The position numbers and the translations under genes are program-made. Of a stretch of DNA of 64,000 nt, positions 1 through 8,281 are shown piece after piece (positions within the stretch are counted from its first letter, which is position 1; each line of letters begins with the position of its first letter). Source of the DNA: Thermoactinomyces intermedius (GTDB lineage Bacteria > Bacillota > Bacilli > Thermoactinomycetales > Thermoactinomycetaceae); NCBI RefSeq assembly GCF_016055025.1, contig NZ_JAECVW010000009.1. One strand, given 5' to 3'. The notes beneath the pieces are model-generated. The model did not search any database and had not been told where the DNA came from. It saw only the letters and a program-made list of their open reading frames with translations.

Positions 1-607
1 CCACCACAGCCAAGACAATTTCTCCAAGCGCATAGCCAAACCATTCTGCACGGCTTTTCGCATCCCCGTGGATCACATCACGTATAAACGATTCGGAAAT
101 GGATTGCCAAATTGCTTTGATGGTATCAATCGGATGGGCAATCGCATAAAACAAATTTTTTAATGTTTCAATGGGATGTGCTATGATATCGGCGATCCCT
201 TTGAGGGCATCCCAAAGGGCTTTACCCAATCCTTTAAAGAAGCTGCCGACCACAATCACAACCGACGTTAACAAGGACAAGATTTCCTCAAATGCTTCCA
301 AGAAATCCGCTACTTTTTCATTGGTCCAATGGATGAACTCTGAACCTTTCTCGTTGACCCACTCCCAGCCGTCTTTGAAAAATTCGGTCGTCTTGTCCCA
401 GAATCCTTTTTCTTCAGCCTTCACTTCTGTGTTATGAATCGGTTGTTGTTTTTGCGGCGCGGGGGTGTGTTCAAACTGATCAAAATCTTCATTCACCTTG
501 GGAACATCAAATCCCCCGGGTTCGGCATAACCCGTGCCGCCAACCAAAGCCAATGACCCGGCCAACAGAATCAGAAGGGCAAAAAACGAGCGCAAAAACT
601 TGTTCAC
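1..607 (-). CDS. Secreted polymorphic-toxin-like protein, N-terminal part (truncated by window edge)
   Basis: The gene runs off the left edge; 202 codons are visible from a GTG at 607 preceded by GGGAGG. The first 28 residues are a Sec signal peptide (Lys/Arg start, Leu-rich core, Ala-rich end near GTGYAEP). A Pro/Gln-rich linker and an amphipathic region rich in FWDKTTEFFKDGWEW-type sequence follow. Residues 115-202 contain repeated helices (AHPIETLKNLF, AHPIDTIKAIW) and RAEWFGYALGEIVLAVVG, which resembles the pre-toxin helical region that precedes C-terminal toxin domains in Firmicute polymorphic toxins. The toxin tip and any immunity gene would lie outside the window. The function is inferred; a secreted cell-surface protein without toxin activity is possible. 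Confidence 0.6.
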   Translation of the reverse strand, partial: MNKFLRSFFALLILLAGSLALVGGTGYAEPGGFDVPKVNEDFDQFEHTPAPQKQQPIHNTEVKAEEKGFWDKTTEFFKDGWEWVNEKGSEFIHWTNEKVADFLEAFEEILSLLTSVVIVVGSFFKGLGKALWDALKGIADIIAHPIETLKNLFYAIAHPIDTIKAIWQSISESFIRDVIHGDAKSRAEWFGYALGEIVLAVV

Positions 608-684
608 GCTGTCAAAACCTCCCGTGAAACTTTTTCGTTGTTGATCTTTGGTTCCCTTCAACTTTTATGTAACATTAAAAGGAT

Positions 685-702
685 ACCGAATGTATATTCG
701 GT
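685..702. repeat. Perfect 7-4-7 inverted repeat upstream of the secreted toxin-like gene
   Basis: The sequence ACCGAAT-GTAT-ATTCGGT reads the same on both strands. It lies about 80 bases upstream of the GTG at 607 and has no U-run, so it looks more like an operator for a dimeric regulator than a terminator. The rest of 608-888 holds no gene that I can support. Confidence 0.4.
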
Positions 703-888
703 TTTCAAGGGGTTGTCATTTTTTTAAAAATATAGTCAATTGATCAGAAAGTCTGACGGGAGATTTCAAGTGGAGGGCATATCTCTTCAAGAGCCAGGCA
801 ATCCAAAACCCGGAAGTCCAAGATCGAGACGTATGTCCGGCATATTCCCGACGGGAAGGGAATAAATGACCAATGCGATTCCAAATAA

Positions 889-925
889 GCAAAAAAGCCG
901 CCTCAACATGAGAACGGCTTTTTGC
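889..925 (-). terminator. Intrinsic terminator after putP
   Basis: The arms GCAAAAAAGCCG and CGGCTTTTTGC flank a 14-base loop. On the minus strand the hairpin lies just after the putP stop codon and ends in a run of T. Confidence 0.8.
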
Positions 926-935
926 GATCCGAACG

Positions 936-2399
936 TCATCCGGATTGTTTGATGGCTTGATCAAATTCTTCCAAGACTTTTGCGGAAGGTTTGGAGGTGA
1001 TCAGACTGACCACGATGATGGCGATGGTACAAGCGATAAATCCGGGAATCATTTCGTAAACTTCTGCAAAAGCTTCAATTTGTTCCCAGATGATGACCGT
1101 AACCGCCCCGGTGATCATTCCGGCCAAGGCCCCCCACTTGTTCATCCGTTTCCAATACAAGCTCAACAACACCACGGGGCCAAACGCTGAACCGAATCCG
1201 GCCCAAGCATAACCGACCAGATTCAAAATGGTTTCGTTCGGATTCAAGGCCAGATACAAAGCGATTAAGGCGACGATCAACAGGGAAATCCGTCCCACCA
1301 GCACCAGTTCTTTATCCGATGCCGAGCGGCGCATAAACGCTTTGTAAAAGTCCTCGGTCAACGCACTGGCGGTCACCAGCAATTGCGAAGAAATGGTGCT
1401 CATCACTGCCGCCAAAATGGCCGCCAGCATGAAACCAAAAATCAGCGGATGGAACAACACCTGCGACAAAACGATAAACACGGTTTCCGGATTGGCCAGA
1501 TTTTGTGCGTTTTGATGAAAGTAAGCGATGCCGAGCAATCCGGTAAACATCGCTCCGACGATGGAGAAAATCATCCAGCCCATTCCGATCCGGCGGGCAC
1601 TTTTCATTTCCTTGACCGAAGTGATGGCCATAAAGCGGACGATGATGTGGGGTTGTCCAAAATAACCCAATCCCCAGGCCAGGAAAGACAAAATGCCAAT
1701 GACGCTCGTTCCTCTGAACGCATCCAGCAACGCCGGATCAATGGATTTGATTTCCGAAACGGTGGTTCCCCATCCCCCGATTTCAAACAGGGTCACCAGC
1801 GGTACCAGAACCAAGGCGATAAACATAATGGTTCCTTGCACAAAGTCCGTCCAGCTGACCGCCAGGAATCCCCCAAACAAGGTGTACAAAATGACGACGC
1901 TGGCGGTTAACCAGACTCCCCACGCATAATCCATGCCAAATGCGGTTTTGAACAATTCGCCGCCGGAAACCATGCCCGATGAGGTATAAAAGGTAAAAAA
2001 GATAAAAATTACCAGAGCAGAGACGATTCTGAGAACCCGCGATGAATCCTGAAAGCGGTTTTCGAAATAGTCCGGAATCGTGATGGAATTATTTGCAATT
2101 TCCGTATAAGTCCGAAGACGGGGTGCCACATAAAGCCAGTTCAGATATGCCCCCAACGTCAGTCCGACCACAATCCAGCCGCTGCTCAGCCCGGCGGCGT
2201 ACATGGCGCCCGGCAATCCCATCAACAACCATCCGCTCATGTCCGATGCCCCGGCACTCAACGCGGTGACCGCCGGCCCCAGGTTTCTCCCGCCCAACAT
2301 GTAGTCCGACAAATCTTGTGTCCGGCGGTAAGCAAAATAACCAATTACCAACATGCCAATCATATAAATGCTTAATGAGACAATGACACCTGCATTCAT
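936..2399 (-). CDS. putP: Sodium/proline symporter
   Basis: The 487-residue integral membrane protein belongs to the sodium:solute symporter family (SSS) and imports proline with Na+ across the cell membrane. It has about 13 hydrophobic segments, an N-terminal YFAYRRTQDLSDYMLGGR stretch and a GASDMSGWLLMGLPGA segment, both typical of PutP. The start at 2399 is chosen because GGGGGAG lies 5-10 bases upstream; an ATG at 2444 would add 15 residues without a ribosome-binding site. The gene is monocistronic, with its own terminator. Proline uptake may serve osmoprotection or catabolism; no putBC genes are visible. Confidence 0.9.
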   Translation of the reverse strand: MNAGVIVSLSIYMIGMLVIGYFAYRRTQDLSDYMLGGRNLGPAVTALSAGASDMSGWLLMGLPGAMYAAGLSSGWIVVGLTLGAYLNWLYVAPRLRTYTEIANNSITIPDYFENRFQDSSRVLRIVSALVIFIFFTFYTSSGMVSGGELFKTAFGMDYAWGVWLTASVVILYTLFGGFLAVSWTDFVQGTIMFIALVLVPLVTLFEIGGWGTTVSEIKSIDPALLDAFRGTSVIGILSFLAWGLGYFGQPHIIVRFMAITSVKEMKSARRIGMGWMIFSIVGAMFTGLLGIAYFHQNAQNLANPETVFIVLSQVLFHPLIFGFMLAAILAAVMSTISSQLLVTASALTEDFYKAFMRRSASDKELVLVGRISLLIVALIALYLALNPNETILNLVGYAWAGFGSAFGPVVLLSLYWKRMNKWGALAGMITGAVTVIIWEQIEAFAEVYEMIPGFIACTIAIIVVSLITSKPSAKVLEEFDQAIKQSG

Positions 2400-2580
2400 C
2401 CAAGCTCCCCCTGGAATTATATTTGTGAGCGTTTTCAATCTCAAAGAAAAGTCCGAAGAAAATGATTCAGCGGTACCGCCAAAGCAATTTCACATATAAA
2501 TACTTTTCTTTAATGCAACAGTATGTCATATTTGTGACATTTCGTCAACATTTGTGCATTTCGCCCCAATTTGTTCCATC

Positions 2581-4194
2581 CTATTTCCCGATTTTGGTAT
2601 GTGGCACCGTTTTGGCTTCGCATACGATTTCCACCAAGGTGACACAAGGTTCGGAGAGAGCCTGTTGAATGACCGGTTCCAACTCCGCTTCGGTCTCCAC
2701 CCGGTAAGCCTTTGCCCCCAGTCCGACGGCAACCGTGGACAAGTCGATGTGAGCAAGTTCGGCGCCGAGCGTTTCCAGCCCTTCGGCGAGCATTTTGTTT
2801 CGCTCCATGGCATATGCCTGATTTTTCAGCACAAAGACGGTCAGCGCCAACTGCTGGTTCACCGCCGTGTTCAACTCGGCAATGGTTTGCAAGATTCCGC
2901 CATCCCCGGCAATGGCGACCGATTGCCGGCCGGGGGCGCATAATTTGGCGGCAATGGCCGCCGGCAAAGCAAATCCCAACGTTCTCCACTTGCCGGACAG
3001 CAAAATCTCTTGTTCCGCAAAATGAAAAACCCGTTCAAACCACAGGGTGTGATCCCCCGTATCCACGGAAATCACGGCATCTTGATCCACCTGTTGATTG
3101 ATGGCATAAAGGACGCGCTGCGGGGCCAACGGCGATTGAATTTGTTGGATTTCGCCGGCCACTTTCAGATCCCACGCCGCTTTTTTCTCCTGAATCGTTT
3201 GCTCCCACTCCGGATTGGAATTCGGGGAGACATCGTTCACCAGTTCCGGGAGAAGCGAGCCGAGGTTCTCAACCAGTGCAGCTTTCGCGACATGGGTCCG
3301 CCCGATGTTTTCCGAAACACTGTCCACTTGGATCACGGGAAGATCCTGGGGCACGTAATCCTCCGGCCACCACGTCGCTCCCAGAATGAGGCACAAATCC
3401 GCCTCATGCAAAAGTTGGGTGGCCGCTTCCGATCCGCCTTGCCCCAGACCTCCGACAAACAAAGGATGATCATTGGGGACGCAGGATTTGGCCGGCATGG
3501 TGGTAATGATGGGAGCCGTCAATTTTTCCGCCAACCGGACCACTTCCTCCCGCACATTTCGGATTCCCCTGCCTGCAAGCAATACAGGCCGCCCGGCCTG
3601 CTCCAAGAGCTTCAGCACCGTTTGGTACTCCTCCTGATAAGCGATCACTGACGGATCCGGAGGTGGCAATGGAAACAGGCGGGACCGGACGGTTTGTTTC
3701 CACAGATCTTTGGGAATACTCAAATGCGCCACGGTGCCCCTGGCCAATGCAGTTTTTGCCGCCAGATTGAGTTGGGTGGGAAAAGCTTCGGGGTTCACCG
3801 TCGTTGCCGAATATTGCACAACGGGTTGAACCAAACGTTGTTGGTCGATTTCCTGATGGCTTCCCGTGCCCATGTTTTTCGTCGCCACCTGGCCGGTCAC
3901 CGCCAATACCGGTGCACGGTCAAAATAAGCATCGGCCAACCCGTTTAAGAGCAATGCGATCCCCGGGCCGCTGGTGGCCATGCACACCGCCAGCTTTCCG
4001 GTCAGTTTCGCTTCGGCGGAAGCCATCAAAGCGGCGGCCGTCTCATGGCGACAAGCGATATAACGGATCCGGTCTTGTTTGGCCAGTTCATCCAACAACT
4101 CCAAATTTGCATCGCCGATCACCCCGTAGATACGCTCGCATCCCCATTCTGTCAACTGATCCAGCAAATGTTTGGCAACGGTTCTGTCTTCCAT
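2581..4194 (-). CDS. ThDP-dependent pyruvate oxidase/acetolactate synthase-family enzyme (YdaP-like)
   Basis: The 537-residue protein has the three-domain ThDP enzyme layout: an N-terminal Pyr domain with the catalytic Glu in RHETAAALMA (about residue 50), a middle nucleotide-binding domain, and a C-terminal PP domain with the GDGG...N cofactor motif (AGDGGILQTI to LKNQAYAMERN, about residues 420-450). It is closest in style to pyruvate oxidase/pyruvate dehydrogenase (quinone) such as B. subtilis YdaP. It would act on pyruvate in the cytoplasm or at the membrane, but the exact reaction (oxidase, quinone-linked dehydrogenase or acetolactate synthase) cannot be fixed here. The ATG at 4194 has GAAGG at good spacing; the ATG at 4203 overlaps that site. 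Confidence 0.8.
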   Translation of the reverse strand: MEDRTVAKHLLDQLTEWGCERIYGVIGDANLELLDELAKQDRIRYIACRHETAAALMASAEAKLTGKLAVCMATSGPGIALLLNGLADAYFDRAPVLAVTGQVATKNMGTGSHQEIDQQRLVQPVVQYSATTVNPEAFPTQLNLAAKTALARGTVAHLSIPKDLWKQTVRSRLFPLPPPDPSVIAYQEEYQTVLKLLEQAGRPVLLAGRGIRNVREEVVRLAEKLTAPIITTMPAKSCVPNDHPLFVGGLGQGGSEAATQLLHEADLCLILGATWWPEDYVPQDLPVIQVDSVSENIGRTHVAKAALVENLGSLLPELVNDVSPNSNPEWEQTIQEKKAAWDLKVAGEIQQIQSPLAPQRVLYAINQQVDQDAVISVDTGDHTLWFERVFHFAEQEILLSGKWRTLGFALPAAIAAKLCAPGRQSVAIAGDGGILQTIAELNTAVNQQLALTVFVLKNQAYAMERNKMLAEGLETLGAELAHIDLSTVAVGLGAKAYRVETEAELEPVIQQALSEPCVTLVEIVCEAKTVPHTKIGK

Positions 4195-4267
4195 CCCGAT
4201 CATCCTTCAACACTTTTTAACCCCATTTATTTCCATTTCCAGAACCCTTTATCCCGAAAGCCTGCAA

Positions 4268-4293
4268 CAAAAAAAGATGACCGGCTGGTCACC
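4268..4293 (-). terminator. Intrinsic terminator after the CDF gene
   Basis: On the minus strand GGTGACC-AGCC-GGTCATC is followed by seven T. It separates the cation efflux gene from the ThDP enzyme gene downstream. Confidence 0.75.
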
Positions 4294-4314
4294 TTCCGTT
4301 GGATCATTGGGTTG

Positions 4315-5214
4315 TCAGAGCGATCGGATGCATTTTTTCAACTCGCCGGCCGGTTCCACATGAACATGCACATGGCGGATGTTGTCAAAGCCGATTAACT
4401 GTTTTTCCACCTTTTCCGTGATCTCATGGCTTTCTTCCACCGACAAATAAGGATTCACTGCGATCGTGATTTCCACGAAAACATACGGGCCGTGATAGCG
4501 TGCCCGGAGTTCCCGGACCTGGTCAATTCCGCTGATCTTAAGCACCTCTTGTTCAATTTTCTCCAGCTTCTCTTGATCAAATCCGTCCATCAGTTCGTCA
4601 ACGGCCGGGCGGCCGATCTCCCAACCGGTTTTAAAAATCATGCCTCCGACCACCACCGCCAGAAGCGGGTCCATCCAATGCCAGCCCCAATAAGCTCCCG
4701 CCATGCCCACCGCTGTCCCGAGACTGACCAATCCATCGGACCGGTTGTCACAGGCCGCGGCTTCCAGGGCTTGGCTTCCGGTTTTTTTGCTCAGCGAAAA
4801 ATTGACATACGACACGCCGAACATGACCAGCGCCGAACCAAACGACACGGCAAAGGCCCACGGATGCACTTCATTTTGCGGCGGACGCCACACGGCCTGA
4901 ACCGCACGCACCCAAATTTCCACCGCCACCAACACCATGAACGAAGCTGCCACCAGGGTGGCAATGGTTTCCGCCTTGCGATGGCCAAACGGATGGTTAT
5001 GGTCTGCCGGTTGCTGTGAAACTTTTAATCCGATCAGGATAGCAAAGGAAAGCAATAAATCGGAAACATTGTTCAATCCATCCGCAAACATCGCTTCGGA
5101 TTGGATATGTAAACCCGTCCAACATTTCAAAAGAGACAAAACCAGGTAGGCGGCCATACTGAGCCATGCCCCTTTTTGGGCGTTCCTTTGGTCCGGTCCG
5201 GATACATTCAACAA
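4315..5214 (-). CDS. Cation diffusion facilitator (CDF) family metal efflux protein
   Basis: The 299-residue protein has six predicted membrane helices in the first 200 residues and a C-terminal cytoplasmic domain of about 85 residues with the alternating beta/alpha pattern of the ZT dimerisation domain. HNHPFGHRKAET and DNRSDG are the conserved CDF segments; EAMFADGLNNVSDL carries the first metal-binding Asp pair. The family exports divalent cations (Zn, Co, Fe or Mn) in exchange for protons. The substrate cannot be assigned from this sequence. A TTG start at 5214 follows AAAGGAGTGGAGAGAT. Confidence 0.85.
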   Translation of the reverse strand: MLNVSGPDQRNAQKGAWLSMAAYLVLSLLKCWTGLHIQSEAMFADGLNNVSDLLLSFAILIGLKVSQQPADHNHPFGHRKAETIATLVAASFMVLVAVEIWVRAVQAVWRPPQNEVHPWAFAVSFGSALVMFGVSYVNFSLSKKTGSQALEAAACDNRSDGLVSLGTAVGMAGAYWGWHWMDPLLAVVVGGMIFKTGWEIGRPAVDELMDGFDQEKLEKIEQEVLKISGIDQVRELRARYHGPYVFVEITIAVNPYLSVEESHEITEKVEKQLIGFDNIRHVHVHVEPAGELKKCIRSL

Positions 5215-5439
5215 ATCTCTCCACTCCTTTTCCCTGCCAAAGCATTCTTATCATAAAAGGCAAACCGGATTTTCGTCCAGAGCAACGTTTTTTGCCTTGG
5301 CGAGAAAAACTGGCATCCCTCATCTTTTTTGGATAAGTCCAAATTTCCCGATTGTCACCAGGCTTTGATAGAACTTACCCGTTGACAAATGGTATGATGG
5401 AGACAGTATTGACTGAATGGAGATAGGTGGGTTATTGGT

Positions 5440-6399
5440 ATGTGGAAAAAAGAAATCGTACAAGAAGCATGTCGCAAATTTCAGGGAAATGCAGATTCAC
5501 TCCGGTTCCTAGGCGGATTTCACCAAAATGTCTATGAGTATGAGCGGGACGGGGAACGGTTCATCTTGAAACTGATTCCGATTGCCCGAAAAGACGAAAG
5601 CCAATTGAATCTGAAACTGCAATGGATCTCTTATCTCCGGTCCCACGGCGTCCGGTTGCCGGAGACCGTCTTGTCGGAAAACGGCCGGCCGGTCGAAACC
5701 ATCATTCGATTGCCCATTCCTTGCTGCATCATTTCTTATAAAAAGGAAAAAGGAGAAAAAATCCATGCTTCCAATCCGTATGTATGGAACCCCCGATTGC
5801 TGCGCCGGATCGGACAAACAATGGGAAAGATCCATTCACTGTCATCCCGGTTTTCGCAACGTGCTGACATCCCGGCATATGAAGAATGGAATGAAGGAGA
5901 GATCTTTTACCGGGACTTCTCTTTTGTGGACGGCTGGATCGCCGACCGCTTCAGTTTGTTTTTGCAAAAAGTCCGCTCCTTCCCCAAAAACAGCCAGTCT
6001 TACGGTTTGATCCACAATGATTTCCAACCCGGGGGCTTTTTGGTCGACCCGCATGATCAGGTGATTTTGTTTGACTTCAAGCACATAAAATACCATTTCT
6101 TTACATACGAGATTGCCACCCTTCTTTTTCATGCTTTGGAAGGGTTTCCCGAAAAAAATCATGAAACGCTGAAAGATTCGTTCCTCCATTCATTGATGGA
6201 AGGATATTTTTTGGAACACCACCTGGAAGACGGCTGGCAGGAACAAGTGGACTTTTTCTTGGAATACCGGCTGTTTTTCTTGTATATTTCCCTTCTCACC
6301 TTGATTCCGACCGAAAAATTGAACCACTGGCAAAAGGAACAACTCGTTCGTTTGAAAAGCCGGCTGGAAAAACGACAATTTTTGGTCCGGACCGAATAA
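5440..6399 (+). CDS. Aminoglycoside phosphotransferase-fold protein with altered catalytic loop
   Basis: The 319-residue protein has the APH/choline-kinase fold: an N-lobe with FILKLIP (ATP-binding Lys), then a C-lobe with IHNDFQPGGFLVD and ILFDFKHIKYHFF. In active family members the loop reads H-x-D-x4-N and the metal motif is DFD/DWE. Here the Asn is Gly and the second acidic residue of DFD is Lys. The family includes small-molecule kinases and spore-coat CotS/YtaA-like proteins. An active kinase is therefore uncertain, and a structural or pseudokinase role (as suggested for some coat proteins) is plausible. An extended -10 (TGGTATGAT at about 5390) lies upstream. Its own terminator follows. 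Confidence 0.7.
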   Translation: MWKKEIVQEACRKFQGNADSLRFLGGFHQNVYEYERDGERFILKLIPIARKDESQLNLKLQWISYLRSHGVRLPETVLSENGRPVETIIRLPIPCCIISYKKEKGEKIHASNPYVWNPRLLRRIGQTMGKIHSLSSRFSQRADIPAYEEWNEGEIFYRDFSFVDGWIADRFSLFLQKVRSFPKNSQSYGLIHNDFQPGGFLVDPHDQVILFDFKHIKYHFFTYEIATLLFHALEGFPEKNHETLKDSFLHSLMEGYFLEHHLEDGWQEQVDFFLEYRLFFLYISLLTLIPTEKLNHWQKEQLVRLKSRLEKRQFLVRTE

Positions 6400-6425
6400 A
6401 AAAGCCACCTCGCCGGGTGGCTTTT
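6397..6425. terminator. Bidirectional terminator between convergent genes
   Basis: AAAGCCACC-TCGCCG-GGTGGCTTTT lies between the plus-strand kinase-fold gene and the minus-strand M23 peptidase gene, with A/T runs on both sides. Confidence 0.85.
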
Positions 6426-6427
6426 CA

Positions 6428-7450
6428 TTATTGAATGTAGTTCCGCGGATTGACAGGCGTCCCGTTTTTATGTACCTCAAAATGCAAGTGCGGGCCGCTG
6501 GACCGTCCGTTGTTCCCGACGGCGGCAATTTGCTGCCCTCTGGAAACGCGCTGTCCGACACTGACTTTCACCTGGTAACGGTACATATGGGCATAAAGGG
6601 TGCTCAATCCGTTGCCATGATTAATGATCACGTAAATTCCGTACCCACCGGGGTTCGATTTAATCAAGTGAACCACGCCGGATTCTGCGGCATAAATCGG
6701 TGTCCCCACCGGACGGGGAATGTCAATTCCCGCATGAATGTGGCTGCCGCGGTTTTGTCCGTAGTTCCAGTAAACCAACCCGCGCGTGCTCGGGAAGGCG
6801 AGGATTCCGTTTCCGCCGCCAGAACCGGCGTATTTTTGCATCAGCTCTTTTTCCTTGGCTTCCAGCTTGTTCAATTCTGCCTGGTGTTTTTGAAGTTGCG
6901 CCTCAATCTCTTTTACTTTTGCTTCCGATTGTTTCAAAAGTTCAGATTGAGCTTTCTTTTTCTCTTCCAACTCTTTTTTGTTTTTTTCCAGATCCATTTT
7001 TGCCTTCACAAAAACATTGAGTTCATTGGCCTGTTCTTTCATGAGAATGCGCATCACTTCAAACCGTTCCAAAAATCTGGAGAACGAATCCACACTGAAC
7101 AGGTGAGCCAAATGCGTCCCGTCCCCTTGGAGATACATGCGTCTCAAGTTTTCCCCGAACGATTTTTCATGCTTTTCCAGGTACGTTTGATTGGCTTCGA
7201 TTTTCTTGTTGATCTCACCGATTTGTTGGTCCAATTTGGTGATTTCTTGTTCCACTTTCGCCAATTCTTTCTGGGTCTCTACCTTCATGTCCTGAATTTT
7301 TTCGATTTCGCCTTCGGACTTTTTCTGTTGGTCACGTACTTCTTCCAGTTCTTTTTTTCCGGACTCCGCACTCACCTGTTTTGCATCGGTGATGAAGGAT
7401 GCGGACAGGACACAGGCCGTAAGTAAAATGGAAAGCAGCTTCCTGACCAT
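6428..7450 (-). CDS. Secreted M23 peptidase with N-terminal coiled coil (EnvC/PcsB-like murein hydrolase activator)
   Basis: The 340-residue protein begins with a signal peptide (residues 1-29, cleavage near VSA-ES). Residues 30-215 form a long Glu/Lys-rich coiled coil (PcsB-type), and residues 225-340 are an M23/LytM domain. The zinc ligands are visible as HIHAGIDIP (His, Asp), LYAHM and GPHLHFEVH. The domain ends in NPRNYIQ. Such proteins cut or help to cut cross-bridges of peptidoglycan during division or growth, often under FtsEX control, though no ftsEX is present here. The intact zinc site suggests real endopeptidase activity. The start at 7450 has GGAGAG upstream. Confidence 0.85.
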   Translation of the reverse strand: MVRKLLSILLTACVLSASFITDAKQVSAESGKKELEEVRDQQKKSEGEIEKIQDMKVETQKELAKVEQEITKLDQQIGEINKKIEANQTYLEKHEKSFGENLRRMYLQGDGTHLAHLFSVDSFSRFLERFEVMRILMKEQANELNVFVKAKMDLEKNKKELEEKKKAQSELLKQSEAKVKEIEAQLQKHQAELNKLEAKEKELMQKYAGSGGGNGILAFPSTRGLVYWNYGQNRGSHIHAGIDIPRPVGTPIYAAESGVVHLIKSNPGGYGIYVIINHGNGLSTLYAHMYRYQVKVSVGQRVSRGQQIAAVGNNGRSSGPHLHFEVHKNGTPVNPRNYIQ

Positions 7451-7904
7451 CTGTCTCTCCTCTTTTTTCTCAGTTTTTGAAGCTTTTACTATTCTACTAT
7501 TTTAGCAAAAATAATCCAAACACCGATTACCAAAATTTATAACAGATTAGTGATACCAATCTGTCCTTTTTCAAGTATTTTTTACCAGATCCATCCATGA
7601 CAGAATCTTATTCTCTTTCCAGAAACTCTAACTCTTTGACAGATCAAGGATATCTTTTAATCCAATCATTGTCAAAGCCCCTTCCGGTTCATAACCTCCT
7701 TTCAATCAAGTTCACCGGCGAATTCCCCGGCGATTGTGTCGATCCTTTGAACAAGAGAAAAGTTGTACTTAATCCAAGATTCTCATTCGAATATAAACGT
7801 AGGATCGCCAGAAGTCATATGATTCTATTTTTAATCCAGAAAACCCGCAAAATCATTCATTCTTTACCAACTTCATGAAAAGACACCTGAAGAGGTATTG
7901 CAAA
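7451..7904. other. 454-base intergenic region between divergent genes
   Basis: It holds the leader of the M23 gene on the minus strand. An imperfectly explained inverted repeat (ACAGATT-N9-AATCTGT, 7542-7564) is followed by CCTTTTT and could be a weak plus-strand terminator or an operator. I see no credible gene in 7565-7890. Confidence 0.4.
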
Positions 7905-8281
7905 ATGAGACGAAAAATTGCCAATATCATCTTTTCCTTGTTTTTTGTCGGATCGTATCAGAAAAGAGCCGCCGGCGGAACACTCGGTGTATTGCTCGGG
8001 ATCCTGCCGATCGGACACACGGCATGGATAAATCGGACTCATCCTCAGCCTGGTCTTTCGTCTGAATCTGCTGGCGGTCTGTGTGGGAATTTGTGTTTCG
8101 CTTTTGTATCCGCTTCTGCATGTGGCGGTGTACCGGATGGGGATGGACCGGTTTTTTTCCCACCGCGGATGAAACCGCTCTTTATCTCTTGACCGGCGCC
8201 CTGTATTTGCTTGTATGCCATGGGATTTTTTACTTTCTTTACAAAGACGTACATATCCGGACGCTATCCAATGAAGAAAAA
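7905..8281 (+). pseudogene. Frame-disrupted DUF2062-like small membrane protein gene
   Basis: An ATG at 7905 with GAAGAGG upstream opens a frame giving MRRKIANIIFSLFF, then AAGGTLGVLLGILPIGHTAW. Homologous-looking sequence continues only in the next frame from about 8030 (IGLILSLVFRLNLLAVCVG, then LLYPLLHVAVYRMGMDRFF). From about 8172 a third frame carries hydrophobic sequence (ALYLLTGALYLLVCHGIF, then YKDVHIRTLSNEEK) that runs into the next gene. The first two segments resemble the start and core of DUF2062 membrane proteins. Two frame changes in 270 bases indicate a decayed gene or sequencing errors. The original may have been a separate 110-125-residue protein translated just before the glycan synthase. 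Confidence 0.55.

Noticed and set aside
716..964. An 82-codon minus-strand frame after putP
   Set aside because: It overlaps the putP 3' end and passes through the putP terminator; no ribosome-binding site is seen.
1383..1910. A 175-codon plus-strand frame inside putP
   Set aside because: It is antisense to conserved PutP helices and encodes a low-complexity His/Asp-rich chain with no recognisable motif.
7597..7878. A 93-codon plus-strand frame upstream of the DUF2062-like remnant
   Set aside because: It has no ribosome-binding site, no domain-like pattern and unusual composition compared with neighbours.
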